Under the pieces are notes generated by a model. The model did no database searches, was not told the origin of the DNA, and was given only the letters and a program-made list of their open reading frames with translations. Positions 45,784-57,435 of a stretch of DNA of 64,000 nucleotides are shown here, in pieces. The stretch spans positions 29,106,877 to 29,170,876 of the forward strand of contig JAKSZU010000016.1 of NCBI GenBank assembly GCA_026018925.1, written 5' to 3'. Source of the stretch: Tupaia tana. Taxonomy: Eukaryota; Chordata; Mammalia; Scandentia; Tupaiidae. Every line of letters starts with the position of its first letter. Position 1 is the stretch's first letter. The position numbers were made by a program, and so were the translations under genes.

Positions 45784-46119
45784 CCTTTCTTCCTTTCTTC
45801 CTTTCTTCTTTTCTTTCCTTCCTTCCTTCCTTCCTTCCTTCCTTCCTTCCTTCCTTCCTTCCTTCCTTCCTTCCTTTTTGGGGAGAGGTTTTTGCTATAG
45901 GATGCATACACTCACCAGAAAGAGAGAGACAGGAAGTGAGAAATCACCCCCTGGGGAAATGGCCACTCTGCAATCCCTTCTCTTCCATTCTCCTCTCGAG
46001 ATCTTGGGCACGCACGCACATGTGCCCGGTGTGAGTTTAAGCCACTGGGTCTGGGACTCAAACCGTGGTCGACTATACGGGAGTCCAAGGACATAGCCAT
46101 TACACCAACTGCTAGTCCC
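45784..46119 (-). mobile_element. Family A SINE with an expanded (TTCC)n tail
   Basis: Reverse copy whose tail became about 90 bp of TTCC units (45789-45876), followed by a standard body and a head ending CAACTGCTAGTCCC. Flanks AGAATCTCCTTT and AGAATCTCTTTC are a target duplication with two mismatches. Confidence 0.94.
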
Positions 46120-46600
46120 AGAATCTCTTTCATTAAGAAAGGACAGGAGAAACAGTTACTACAATCTCTGCAGTTACAGAGTTTTCCTCTTTTGTGTACA
46201 CATTATCAATAGCTGCTCCCCTCCATTGTTCTTCCCTGTCCCTTATTTCAGACGCTTTACCAAAAACCTGTTCTGATTAGTTCTGCTCTTATAGGCATCA
46301 TCAACTTTGATTGCTCGTGAGCTGAAATTCTTTGTAGGTCATAAAGTTATAATACGATGTGATCTGTATTGTAATCATTAATATTTACTTTAAAGATTTC
46401 CAAGGTTCATCCTTATCGCACCTTCTAGATTTATAATCTTAGGTGTGTGGATCAGTGACTCATGTGGCTTGCTTCATCCTAGCTACAAGGTTAGAAGGCA
46501 CATGCCTGATATCATGAGGAGAGAAACATTATGACGTGATGTCAAAAGGTTCCTGGTAAAATGGAATTATGGTATAAGTTTATTCTGGTATAATATATTT
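46120..46600. other. Non-coding interval with no recognised feature
   Basis: No gene or named repeat recognised. Confidence 0.35.
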
Positions 46601-46609
46601 TTTGAAATC

Positions 46610-46905
46610 CAAGCATAGTTTTTCTTTATTTCTTTTAAATTTACTTATTTTACAGTTATTCACTATACATCATCATAGCATACCAAATGTTATTTCCCAT
46701 CCAGAATACACTGTAGATTGGCTTAATCAAGGATATTATCATACATGTTATCATCAACAAATAATTTTCCATTTCTTGTTTCTTATATATTTTTCTTTTT
46801 ATTTTCCCCTTGATTCCCTATTTTTCACCCTCTGCCATCTTCTACCCTCTTCCCAAACTGTCTCTGGTATCTACAGTTACTTTCCATGCTTCCCTTCCCC
46901 CCCTG
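46610..46905 (-). mobile_element. L1 LINE 3' UTR fragment, reverse
   Basis: Read in reverse it matches the 3' UTR of the L1 at 54505-55600: both share GGGAATCAAGGGG/GGAGAAAA, a purine-rich stretch with GGAAGG...GGGAAG, and ATTATTTGTTG/ATTATCTGTTG. Lineage L1, 5'-truncated or part of the rearranged copy at 47480-47850. Confidence 0.75.
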
Positions 46906-47479
46906 CCACCCGCCACACAAACATTTTATTGATTCACAAAATATCTTAATTAATCTAAATACTTTCAATAGCAAGTTCAGCTGATATACACATATCTGCG
47001 AACACATCTGACTTTAAACATAAAACCCAGTGAGTAGAATGAATATACTTTAAAGTAGCACCTAGCTGCGGCCTTATAGCTTACTGTGGTCATTTAATAG
47101 CTGTTTTTTTTTAATATATATTTTTTCATTTCAAGAAAAGCAGTTTTAGCTTTAATAAACCAAAATCAAAAAAATATTAAGAGAAATTTGCTTAAGACTT
47201 AAAGCCAGGAAAAAGCTTAGGATTCTGTTCAAATAGTAGGTAGATGAATCTATCAACAGTTCAAGAGAAGACAAAAATTCTTAAATCTGAAAAAAAAGCA
47301 TAGAAGAAAATCAGTAATGTTTTAGTCAGAAGTCATAAAATTTTATTTCATCAGTTCAGTCTCATGTAATTAATCTCTCTTCTGTTGTGGTCCAATCTTT
47401 CTGTTTAAATTCTGGAAGTTAACATTCAACTCCAGACTTGTCCCTACTATTAAGCTGGCCATTTTCTTGGTTGTTTTTG

Positions 47480-47850
47480 GACTGTTATTTCTGTGTGTCT
47501 GTCTTAAGTTTTCCTTGAACAGCACTCCATTCAGAACTTGGAGGGCTGTTCTGGTATTGGTAAATTCAGGTTTTGTTTATCTGAGGATGTTTTTGTCTTT
47601 TCTTCCCATATAAAGCATAATCTTGCTGATAAAGAATTCTTGGTTGAAATTGTTTTTCACTTAACACTCGAATATATTTTCCCGTTCTTTCCTTGCTCAC
47701 ATTGATTCCGATGAGAAGTCTGCTGTTAGCCTGATGGGATATCCTTTGATAAACGGCAGAAATCTGATGTTTCTCTCTTGCCAATTTTAGTATCTTGTCA
47801 AAATACATATTTTCCATAAAACTTTGAAGACTCCTGGTATTGTTCATGGC
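47480..47850 (-). mobile_element. L1 ORF1 C-terminal fragment, reverse
   Basis: Minus-strand translation shows L1 ORF1p C-terminal features: KLAREKHQ, EKQFQPRILY, a K-rich stretch and NTRTALQVLNGVLFKEN at the end. In intact elements ORF1p is the RNA-binding chaperone of L1. This copy is a broken remnant with no ORF2 adjoining in the expected place. Confidence 0.78.
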
Positions 47851-48668
47851 CTAACAATCGGGCTGTGCCACAGGTGCCCAAATCCACTCCTCTTCCTTTT
47901 TTCTTGCTCTCAGCCTGCTCTGTTCCCATACCTTTCTTTTTTTAAAATTTATTTATTTATTTATTTTTAAACAAATTATTTACATGTTTAAATGTTTTTA
48001 CCTCATAATCAGTTTTTTTTCATTTCATTTTCTTCCATACATTCAATCATTATTTATCTTACAAAATGGATATTTCAACAGGTGAACATTTCTCCCTAAT
48101 ACTGTTGATAAAACTACAAAATATCTTCAACAGATAATACCCATCAATTTCTCTCCTTGAAAATGGTGGCCAAACTTGGGCCAGAGAGTGAGAGGAGGTA
48201 CTTCTGAGAGCTGGCTCTGGAACTGGATGTCTGGAGATGGTGTCCAGAGTTCTGGAAATAAGAACTCGGAATTCTTAAAATGAGGTACGAGAACACAGAG
48301 CTGAGTCCTGCCAATGAGCCCAAACTCCTTCAAAAAATGATAAAATAGGCTTCCATAATGGTCTCCCTCACACATGGATTTTTTTTTTTGTTAATTTTCC
48401 TCCAATTCCCAAGTAATACTGATATTGTTTGAACACTGGACTTTAAAATTTTCCTTTTCTGTTTTTGTAGCTTCTGTTCTTCTCACTTCACATTCAGTTT
48501 TGAGGCTTAGGGTGATAGCTTAGAACATAATCTGTAGCTGTTTGGTTTTGCCAATTTCTCTCCCTCTCCCTTCCTGGTTAATTGATGGATATGGCTCTGG
48601 TATCCCATTCATAAACTGCCATAACATTCCAGATTGTTTTTATTGCACTGTTGGCATGTATAGAATAA
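47851..48668. other. Non-coding interval, possibly further L1-related sequence
   Basis: Contains an A/T tract (47940-47975) and an 82-codon minus open frame (48375-48127) that I do not recognise; it lies upstream of the L1 ORF1 remnant and could be L1 5' sequence or an old pseudogene. No function is assigned. Confidence 0.3.
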
Positions 48669-48708
48669 CTTTTTTTTTTTTAGTATTTTTGCCATAGGGT
48701 GCATGTAC

Positions 48709-48758
<50 letters not shown>

Positions 48759-48950
48759 GAGGAAAAGTGAGAAATCAACCCCTGGAAGGATGGTCACACA
48801 GTAATCCCTTCTCCTTTATTCTCCTCCTAGGATTTTGGGCATGCATGCACATGCTCCCTGAATGATTTCCAAATCACTATGTCTGGGACTCGAACCACAG
48901 TTGGCCATGTGGAAGTCCAATGCCTTAACCACTATGCCACCTGCTGGCCT
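48669..48950 (-). mobile_element. Family A SINE with a (GA)n expansion
   Basis: Reverse copy: T11, AGTATTTTTGCCATAGGGTG, about 19 GA units (48714-48751), CCCTTCTCCTTTATTCTCCT, ACTCGAACCACAG, ending CACCTGCTGGCC. Confidence 0.93.
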
Positions 48951-48960
48951 GACAATCTCC

Positions 48961-49218
48961 TTTTTTTTTTTTTTTGAGAGAGAAAGATTTTTGCTATAGT
49001 GTGTGGGTGCTTGCCTGAGAGATAGAGTGACAGAAAGCAAGAAATCGTGCTCGGCGTGTGAGAGTGCATGCCCAAAATCCCGAGGGGAGATTGGAGGAGA
49101 AGGGATTGCGGCCTGGCCATTCCCCCTGGGGGATGACTTCTAGCTTTCTGTCTCTCAGAATCTCCCTGGTGAGTGCGTGAGCCCTATGGCAAAAATCTCT
49201 CTCTAAAAAAAAAAAAAA
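48961..49218. mobile_element. Inverted (fold-back) family A SINE
   Basis: The left part (48961-49048) is the reverse 3' end: T15, GAGAGAGAAAGATTTTTGCT, AGAAAGCAAGAAATC. The right part (49049-49218) is a forward copy lacking the tRNA head: GCTCGGCGTGTGAGAGTGC, GAGGAGAAGGGATTGCGG, GGCAAAAATCTCTCTC and A18. The tails are complementary over about 80 bp and could form a hairpin. Confidence 0.88.
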
Positions 49219-49804
49219 AAAGGAAAGAAGCAAATCATGTTTGATTAACATTTAAATTATTTCCTCTACTATTCAAGACTTATGTCACAAGGGGACTTTA
49301 AAAGGTTTATAAAAACTGTTATCTGAAAAAAAAACCATTTTTTTGCATCTAAATACACTCGTACTTTAATTCAATTTTTTTCTGCAAACAGCTTGAAGTA
49401 TCCTTGTATTTGAACTGCACAAAGGCAATGGAATGGTTAAGCTTTGACAGAGATGGGTTTTACATCTTATATTCTAAGCATTAGACTTTATTTGAATATT
49501 CATTTCTAGAATAACTGAAAAATTCTATAGACCAATGTCTTAGAAAATCTAGAAATGTTTTAAGCACAGTTATTCTGCTTTGATTTTTACATCGAATAAT
49601 TTCAATAGGAGTCAAGCATAGCAATTTCATAGAAATATTTTTGTAAATAATTGCTTTCAGAAAAGTAAAGTATTATCTAATGCTGATCATCTTTCTCTGA
49701 AAAAAAAGAAAAAAAGAGAAAAGAAAAAACACAAAATCAACCCCCAAACCCTTATACCTTTCTTAGTGCATTGATTTCTCTATAAACAGCAAAATAGCAG
49801 CTAT
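49219..49804. other. Non-coding interval with A-rich tract
   Basis: A purine/A-rich tract lies at 49699-49733. No gene is recognised. Confidence 0.35.
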
Positions 49805-50012
49805 TTTTGAGCATTTATTGCACCAAGCATGGTTCTAACACTGAATGTCTGACAGTTATCATAGCAATCCTGGGTGATGGGTCCATTGATATTCCCATTT
49901 TACAGAGGAAGAATCTGAGCCCTGAATTGTTAAACATCGGGCTGAGAACCACACAGATTTGCAAGCAGTAGAGTCAGAGTCTGAGCCTAATCTAATTCCA
50001 GGGCACATGACA
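49805..50012 (-). repeat. MIR SINE
   Basis: Reverse MIR over about 200 bp: GAGCATTTATTGCACCAAGC, CCCATTTTACAGAGGAAGAA, TCTGAGCCCTGAATTG, GAACCACACAGATTTGC, GTAGAGTCAGAGTCTG. Well preserved for its age. Confidence 0.8.
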
Positions 50013-51384
50013 GTGAACTGCCAAGTTATATGCCTGAATGAGTCCAGGAAAGAAAATGTATAAAAATTCTCCTATTTTTCTTTATAAAAATGCAGTTTTC
50101 CTCTGTAATTATAGAAGGGTATGACATTCAGAAAAACACTTTCTTTCCATCTCTGTGTTGCCGAGTATCTAAATTGACTCACTCCTAATCTTTAAAATTT
50201 GTACATTTCACACCAGGAAAGACAGTCAAAGAAGGGAACATTTTATTCCCAGCTGACATTCTGGGTTTAAATATCCTTTGCAACAGTTTTGTTTTGAAAG
50301 ATCTCAGTGGTTGCATATGAACCTGCCAGATGTCAACAATGTGTCTGCCATGTACAATATCCCCCAAAGACTAAAAATACTTCTTGCTGATAAAGTATTT
50401 GGAAATAACCGGCAAACACCGCTGGACCTGCTGCATCACTAAGTATCTGTGTAAACGCCTCTGAAACAACAGATGTTTCGGGTTCTTGCTGTTCTCTTTG
50501 CATAGCAAAATGACTTGGGGGAGCTGATGTTCCCCTCACTTTTTCATAAGTTGCAGGAAGAATTCATGAATTCGCATCGTTAGATCCACTTCAGGTCCCC
50601 AAATCCACCTGTGACTACTGGCAGGTTTCTGCAGGTGTTTGCCTGTGGGAAGCTGTCAAGAATTGGTCTAAATCAGGGCAAAACTCTTGACAGAAGGATG
50701 TTAACCGGCAGGAACTGTTTTAGGTGTCAGAGGTTCTTTCTGGGACACAGATAGATAGGTGGAATCTGAACTGAAAAACAAATCATTGATGGGGACACCA
50801 GAAATGGTTGTGGCCGAGCCATTTGGGCAGAAGAATGGTTACCTGGAAAATGCACAAGGATTGAAGAGAACTGACACGTGACAGGGACCAAAAGAGAGAG
50901 ACCCAGTTTTGCAAATGTATGCATTTTGACAAGGGGAGAGAGGAGAAATTTCAAGAAGCCAGATCCTAAAAGGCAAGGGAAAATGACATTAACCATGAAT
51001 AAATATGGAACTGTAAGCTTAGTCATAACAAAGATGATCATCAGTTTCTTATGTTTTTAAGCGTTTTGCAGTTTCCAACTTTTTGAGTGGATTGCCTCAT
51101 TTAATTGACTGGGATTCTAAGACTCTGAAGTGGAATCAGGTTTGAGCCCAAAAGAGGGAAAAGAAGAAAAAGGAGCAAAATTAAAGGGGATGTCAAGGTC
51201 TCCTCCCTGGAACGAAAGGCATGGAAAAGGAGTAGGATAAAATGGCTTCGTGTGACAAGAATCACCAAGGCTGTCTTGCGATAAGACATGTTAATTTCAT
51301 GATGATATACGCAGGCACAAACTCTGTCTACTGCAGAGCCCTTTGGTTCTGAGAAGACGCGTTCGGTTGTAGTCAGAAGCTCCA
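50013..51384. other. Non-coding interval with no recognised feature
   Basis: Single-copy-looking, moderate GC, without recent retroposons. The open frames are short; none matches a known protein that I recognise. Confidence 0.4.
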
Positions 51385-51560
51385 TATTCTGGACTTGGCT
51401 TAGTAAGTTGCCAACTGTGTAACTTTGGCAATGTCATTTAACATATCCAAGCCCGTGTTTCCTTATCTGCAAAAGAGGGGTAATAGAATCTGCTTTCCTG
51501 TCCATATGCAAATACATTTATGACATCGGCTGGTGCTTAGGAGCCAAGTAAAAATGATAG
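51385..51560 (+). repeat. MIR SINE
   Basis: Forward MIR: CCAACTGTGTAACTTTGGCA, TTTCCTTATCTGCAAAAGAG, GGGTAATAGAATC and CATCGGCTGGTGCTTAG. Confidence 0.72.
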
Positions 51561-52639
51561 CTGAAAATGCTAATCAGGTTTCTCTTAAGAGATCCCTTAT
51601 AAATGTCTCGCAATATTACAAATGGAAGTCCTTAGATCTCTGAGAATTAGATGTTGTTTCTATTCTGTGTATGGAAGATGGAAATGGAGTGACGTTACAA
51701 ATTAGGTTTTGAACTTCTGATTCTTGGATCTTTTTTCACTGGAAATAAATCATTTAAATAATATGTCTCAAGCCATACAGCTAAAAAGGGGTTGAGAAAC
51801 GACATTTGATGCCTGGATTATCAACCTTAAACTTATGTTCTTTATGCTATCCGTGAAAACTAAAACTTATTGGCATTCTTCCTCTTCCTCCATCTCCATC
51901 TACGGTTGATTACAAGCGACTACCACTCATTTGCAAATAAATATCAAAATGGTATTCTGCCATACGGGAAGATAAATTTTTGAGTCAGAACATTCTAAAG
52001 TCACTACATGCTTTGTTCTTCTGGTAAAATATTAGTTCACCTCTATATCATGTTCTAAAAATTAATTTCAGTCTTGATTCATGAGAATGTGTCTAGATGG
52101 GGCCCAGTGTGTCTTTAAGGGGTATATTTAATTTAGTTACCATAGTTAAGAGGTGGGGCTGGGGAAAGTAGCAATACAGAGCAATTGTTTTCCCTTCACT
52201 GATAGTAAATTGCTGTACATAATCACATAGCTGGAGGGGATAGCTTAGTGAGCTAAGCTTCAGGTTTGCTAGCCTAGGCTATTTAAGCCCTAAAGTTCTA
52301 ATCCCAGTAGAGTCTGTATGACTTTTCATATCCTTGAGTTTGATCAATTACATTTCATAGATTTTTTTATTATGTAAGAGACTCAAATGAGGCTTTATAA
52401 CCCAAATTCAGTCTCTCTTAGAGAGACTATAAATACCTTGTACTTTTTATTTATCTAAGTATTGAATTTCAGGCTTACTGTTTCTAACATCTTTACCACA
52501 GTTAGCCAGAAAATTATGTGAAAACTTTTAATCAAGATGAGAATATTTTGGTGGAATCACATGCTATGGCATTTGTATATGGATCTGCTAATACTGGCAA
52601 AGGAATGGATCTGTGAAACAAAGACGATTTCCACATAGG
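51561..52639. other. Non-coding interval with a possible old tRNA-like remnant
   Basis: Around 52236-52315 a sequence GGAGGGGATAGCTTAGTGAG ... GTTCTAATCCCAG loosely resembles a tRNA-derived (ID-type) SINE head. It is too diverged to name firmly. The rest shows no feature. Confidence 0.3.
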
Positions 52640-52845
52640 AAATGACATTTACCACCATTGAATGAATGACCACTGCATGCTAGCATTCATCATGAATGAT
52701 CTCATTCAAACCTCACGGCTCCCTCGTAAGGGAGATATTTTTATACCCAGTTTACAGAGAATTCTAAATGCCTTATCCAAAGTCATAAGAGTTGAAGTGG
52801 GAGAGCGGGAATTTCAACAAAGGTGTGTCTGGCCCCAGAGTTCAC
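52640..52845 (-). repeat. MIR SINE, diverged
   Basis: Reverse MIR: GATCTCATTCAAACCTCACG, ACCCAGTTTACAGAGAATTC, AAGTCATAAGAGTTGAAGTG, GGAATTTCAACAAAGGTGTG. Confidence 0.6.
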
Positions 52846-54050
52846 GATGTTCCATTTATCTAAGCTGCTCCGCAATGACTGTATGTTTAATTAGAAATAA
52901 GAGGAAAGCGTGCGGAAGGAACCAAAATGGAATTGTGAAGTGAAAGCCCAAATCAAGAAGGGAGCAGGACCCTGGGACTCAAGAAGAAAACTTGGGTCAC
53001 ACTGTCATAATGTTACATGAAGGCTGTCTTTATAAAGAGTTGGTGATTGATCTTCCCACTCACACTATGCCTCATCCGCATGGTGAGTAGGCAGGCTTTT
53101 GGACATAGTCTCCAGAAGAGCCCAGTGTGGGTGGGTGTGAGGGTATAATAGCCTGTAAAAATGTCACAGGCAAAGTTTTTACATTTAGTGGAATCTTCAC
53201 TTTGCTGAGATGGCATGTCACAGGGATCTTGGGATCCAGAAGTCTTAGCCCCCATTTCCTGCTTTGTTTGACCATCTTCCCAGGTTCCTGTATTCTTTGC
53301 CATTTAAAGAAACTCTCCATCCTTTGTTTACATCTTTCGTCCATTATGTGACCATCCCCTTTGTGACATTTGTAGCTGATTGTGTTAGGAGTGAAGTCAC
53401 AGGCAATATCGATAGTGCCCCCATGTTGTCTAGTGACAGTGGCTCTGGAGATGATGCCATATATCCAGCAATAGGAACAGGTCAAAAATGAGTGCTGGGA
53501 GTGGACATGATCATATAAATGGAAGACATTGAGTTAAAAGTGCCTTTGGAACATCTAGGTAAAGAAAGCATCCAGGAACATCCAGATAGTGACAGAGAGT
53601 AGAAAATTGGACATATGAGTGATGTGGGAAACTTGAGACTTGAGACCTAGATCAGGAATCACCAATATTTGGGAGACAGCTGAAACCACAAATAAGGATG
53701 TGCTTGCCCAGAGAGAGACATATAGACATAGAGATCAGAGAACCAGGGAGAACAGTGATGGAGAAATCAAGTTTGAAGAATAGCATTTCCCCAGTTGTAT
53801 TCTTAATTTTAAAATGAGATGAGTTGTACAGGTTAAAGTGAAGCAGCCTTACTAATTGTATTATAACTCTGTAAGGGCGATTATCGTCTATACAGGTTTT
53901 CAAAATTATTTGGCCACAAAATTCTTCATTTTATGGGGTCATTGGAAAGCTCATAATGTATTTTTGCATGGAAAACAGAAAAATACGCTGTGTCTTTTCT
54001 GTTGACTCAATATAAAAAGCCTATTCTCATCTCCCTTAAAAGTAGAGTTC
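52846..54050. other. Non-coding interval with one longish open frame
   Basis: A 137-codon minus open frame (53485-53072) has no recognisable domain, signal peptide or homologue. It may be chance or derive from an old repeat. No splice-site or promoter context supports a gene. Confidence 0.35.
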
Positions 54051-54315
54051 CTTTTTTTTTTGGAAGAGGTTTTTGCTATAGGGATCATGTGCTCTCCAGA
54101 CAGACAGAGAGAGACAGAGAGATAGAAAGCGAGAAATCACCCCCCAGGGGGGATGGCCACCCCGCAGTCCCTTCTCCTCCATTCTCCTCTCGGGATCTTG
54201 GGCATGCACGCACACGTGTCCGGCGTGAGTTTTAAGCCACCGGGTCCAGGACGTGGACTGCGGTCGACTATGTGGGAGTCCAGTGACATAGCCATTACGC
54301 TAACTGCTGGTTCCC
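54051..54315 (-). mobile_element. Family A SINE, young CpG-rich copy
   Basis: Full-length reverse copy: GGAAGAGGTTTTTGCTATAG, CACCCCCCAGGGGGGATGG, CGTGTCCGGCGTGAGTTTTA, CTGCGGTCGACTATG, ending GCTGGTTCCC. Confidence 0.95.
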
Positions 54316-54504
54316 TAGGATCAGAATTCTAGCACTTTGCATTTTCAGCAGGTTCTCTCTTCATTACGTGTTATTGGTTCCATGAAATAGGATGTCTAAT
54401 TGACTATACAATCCCCCCGTTTTTGGTATTTTAAAGATTATTTTACTCTCTATATCCAAAGTTATACAAACTAAAATTTCTATTAAAAAGAAAAGAAGAA
54501 TCTC

Positions 54505-55600
54505 AAAAATAGACAAGTAGAATTATATCAGGTCAAAAAGCTAAGCATAGCAAAAGAAACAATAATTGCAGTGAAGAGACAACCCTAGGAATTGGAGAAT
54601 ATATTTGCCAACACTCCCTTAGATAACCAAAATATATAAGGAACTCAAACAGCTTACCCACAAATAAAAATTCAATCCAATGAAAAGATGGGCAAATGAA
54701 CTGAACAGACAACTCTCCAAAGAAGATATATGAACAGCCTAAAGGTATATGAAAAAATGCTCAGCATTCCTTATTATAAGGGAGATGCAATCAAAATCAC
54801 AATGTGATACCACCTAACCCCAGTCAGAATGGCTAAGATGAAAAGAATAAAGAATGACAAGTGCTGGCGAGGCTGTGGAGAAAAAAAAGAAACTCTCCTA
54901 TACTGCTGGTGGGAACGTAAATTAGTATAGCCACTGTGGAGAATAATATGGAGATTCCTCAAAGACCTACACATAGAACTACCATATGATCCAGCAATTC
55001 CACTCCAGGGTATCTACCTAAAGGACAGGAATATACTCAGTCAGAAAAATACTTGCACATCCATGTTCACTGCAACATTATTCACAATTGCTAAGACATG
55101 GAGTCAACCCAAACATCTAAGAATGAATGAATGGCTTGAAAAAGTGTGGCACATATATATTATGGAATACTACTCAGCCAGAAAAAAACAATGAGATCCT
55201 GACATTTGATAGCAAGTGGACGAATATGGAAGATTTAATGCTAAGCAAAGCAAGCCAGACTATGAAAGAGAGGCATTTGTATGTCCCCACTTAACATATA
55301 CCAAATGTCTGTACCCTATGGCAGAAACTGAAAGATTCAAAATTATAAAACCATGGAGAGCAGCTGCAGATACTAGAGACAGTATGGAAGGAGGGTGGGA
55401 AATGGGGAATAGGTGAGAAAAAGGGAATCAAGGAGAAAAAAGAAGCAAAACACCTGACAGAAAAATGGAAAATTATCTGTTGAGGATAATATGTAAGGTA
55501 ATATCTTTGACTGGACAATTATACAGTATATTCATGCTGAGAAAATTTATCTTGTATGCTCTAAAGGTGTACAGTGATTGAATGTTAAAAAAAATAAGAA
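54505..55600 (+). mobile_element. L1 LINE, 5'-truncated: end of ORF2 and 3' UTR
   Basis: Forward translation shows the ORF2p C-terminal end: [11 protein letters not shown], the cysteine-rich CWRGCGE and CWW motifs, PYDPAIPLQGIY, FTIAKTWSQPKH and WHIYIMEYYSA. In-frame stops (for example after TM and KLV) show it is dead. A 3' UTR with a purine-rich block (GGAAGGAGGGTGGGAAATGG) and an A-rich tail follows. About 1.1 kb remains of the usual 6 kb. This L1 type probably mobilised the local SINEs. Confidence 0.92.
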
Positions 55601-56159
55601 AATAAAAGAAAGAAGAAAAAAAGAGAAGAGTAAAGAAACACAGTGAACTTTTTGGCAAGCTGAAGAATGTCAGTAGACAAGGCAAGCCAGAACAAAACAA
55701 AATCTTGTGGATGAAAAAATTACATGTTGTTCATTTTGCTAATTTGGAACAAAGAGTTGAGTCAAGTGATTGATGTAAGAATCTGGAAAAAAATTGTCTA
55801 ATAAATCTGAACTAGAATATATTTTCTCTTTTGTTGGAATAATAGCCTTTTTAGCCCAGAAAATGGGAGTTGCTATTACTGACTACTGTTTACCACTTAC
55901 AGATATAAAATAATAAGTCTTTGTAATAGATTTAAAATAATTATTTTAGGAGTTTTGCATGGCTGTACAACTAAAAGCAAGAGCTCATCTCTTGTTTTCT
56001 GGAGAAAGTGAGAATAGTAGAATTTAGATGTATTTAGAAGACATTTCTGAAAAACATTTTTGTTCTAAGTAGGCAGTGTAAAAATATGAGATTGCTGTTT
56101 TCCTCTGTAACATTGCATTTTAATTCTTTAGCCAGTCATATTAAAAAATAATAACATTT
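55601..56159. other. Non-coding interval with no recognised feature
   Basis: AT-rich; no gene or named repeat. Confidence 0.35.
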
Positions 56160-56432
56160 GGCACCAGCAGGCAGCATGATAGTTAAGGCGCTGGATTTCC
56201 ACACAGTTGACTGTAGTTCAACTCACAGACCTGGCAGCTTGAAAATCATGCCAGGAGCATATGTGTGCATGCCCAAAGTCCCAAAATGAGTATGGAGGGG
56301 AAGGGATTATGATGTAGCCATTCTCCTTGGGGGTGATTTCTCACTTTTCCTCTCTCTATCTCTGTCTCTCTCTCTCTTGTGAGTGCACAAGCCCATGGCA
56401 AAAACCTAAAAATAAATAGATAAATAAAAACA
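56160..56432 (+). mobile_element. Family A SINE, moderately diverged
   Basis: Forward copy: GGCACCAGCAGGCAGCATGA, GTAGTTCAACTCACAGACCT, GCATGCCCAAAGTCCC, GGGGGTGATTTCTCAC, CCCATGGCAAAAACC and an (AAAT)-rich tail. Confidence 0.92.
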
Positions 56433-56857
56433 ACGTAAGTGAAAATGATTCATTTCTAAAGACGCCGTTGATATTTTAAATCAAAGCCTTTCTCACTCAA
56501 TGACTTGATAAAGCATTAGTGTCGATCTACCCTTGTAGTGAAAGAAAGTTCTCCATCCCAAACAAACGCCTATATACCATTCTTAGGTGGTAAATTGGTA
56601 ATCAACATTCTATTAACAAAGCAGGACCATGAAATATACATAACTTTAATTGCCACAGACATGAGGAGTTAGCATCTTCATTCAAGTTGAAAAAGCTTAT
56701 TTGGAAATAGACCTCAAATAATAACACATTATTTCAGATGTATAATTCTAGGAGATGCATCTATATTTAGCATGTATTCTAAGGCAAAGAACTACAGGGG
56801 CCATTCCTTCCTTTACGTAGAGTAGGTGAGTAAATGAGTGTGAGTATATGAGAGAGT

Positions 56858-56858
<1 letters not shown>
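56433..56858. other. Non-coding interval with no recognised feature
   Basis: No gene or named repeat seen. Confidence 0.35.

Positions 56859-56888
<30 letters not shown>
56859..56888. repeat. (GT)n microsatellite
   Basis: About 15 GT units. Confidence 0.95.
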
Positions 56889-56890
<2 letters not shown>

Positions 56891-57311
56891 CTGAGAGCAA
56901 GAGAGAGCACACTACTGCGTGTGTCTTTGCATGCTTAGTAAAACAGGAATGCTTGCAGTTTGTTCATTAGTATGTAGACTGAACTACAGGCAATTAATTG
57001 TTAGATTGAAGGCCTAAGTCTCCAATTCACATGGGAAAATATGCCTTTTCCAATTACTGGAAACTTCTCCCAGTCACATTTCTTAGCCTCAACACTGCCC
57101 TCTCCCCTTAATGTCCATTTATTGGCATTTATGCCACATTTTTAGGGGTTTGTCCTAGTCCCACATTTTAAAGCTATTTCTGGGTATTCTTGTCATTATC
57201 ATCATCATAAATCATAATTTTTGTTGTTTTTCCTATCAGAAAAACCAAGGTCATTGTTAATCTTATTTGCATATTATTAGAACTAGTTAATGCATTTTCT
57301 TTCTCTTTTAT

Positions 57312-57435
57312 TTATTTAGAGGCATGGTCCACTTGTGTTGTTCAGGACAGACTCGAGCTCACGATCCAATCATTTAGCTTCAGCCTCAGGCTCTGGAGTT
57401 GCTATGATCACAGGTTCACACCACCGCTCTAAGCT
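57312..57435 (-). mobile_element. 7SL-RNA-derived SINE (Alu/B1-related monomer), reverse
   Basis: The reverse complement reads AGCGGTGGTGTGAACCTGTG, AGCCTGAGGCTGAAGC, TGGATCGTGAGCTCGAGTCT and an AAATAAAT tail, which follows the 7SL 5' domain. Diverged single monomer. Confidence 0.75.

Noticed and set aside
45784..46119. (TTCC)n as a CRISPR or tandem-gene array
   Set aside because: It is a simple tetranucleotide repeat forming the tail of a SINE in a mammalian genome.
52236..52330. Possible tRNA gene or ID-type SINE
   Set aside because: Only loose box A and B resemblance; no cloverleaf could be drawn and no A tail or target duplication is present.
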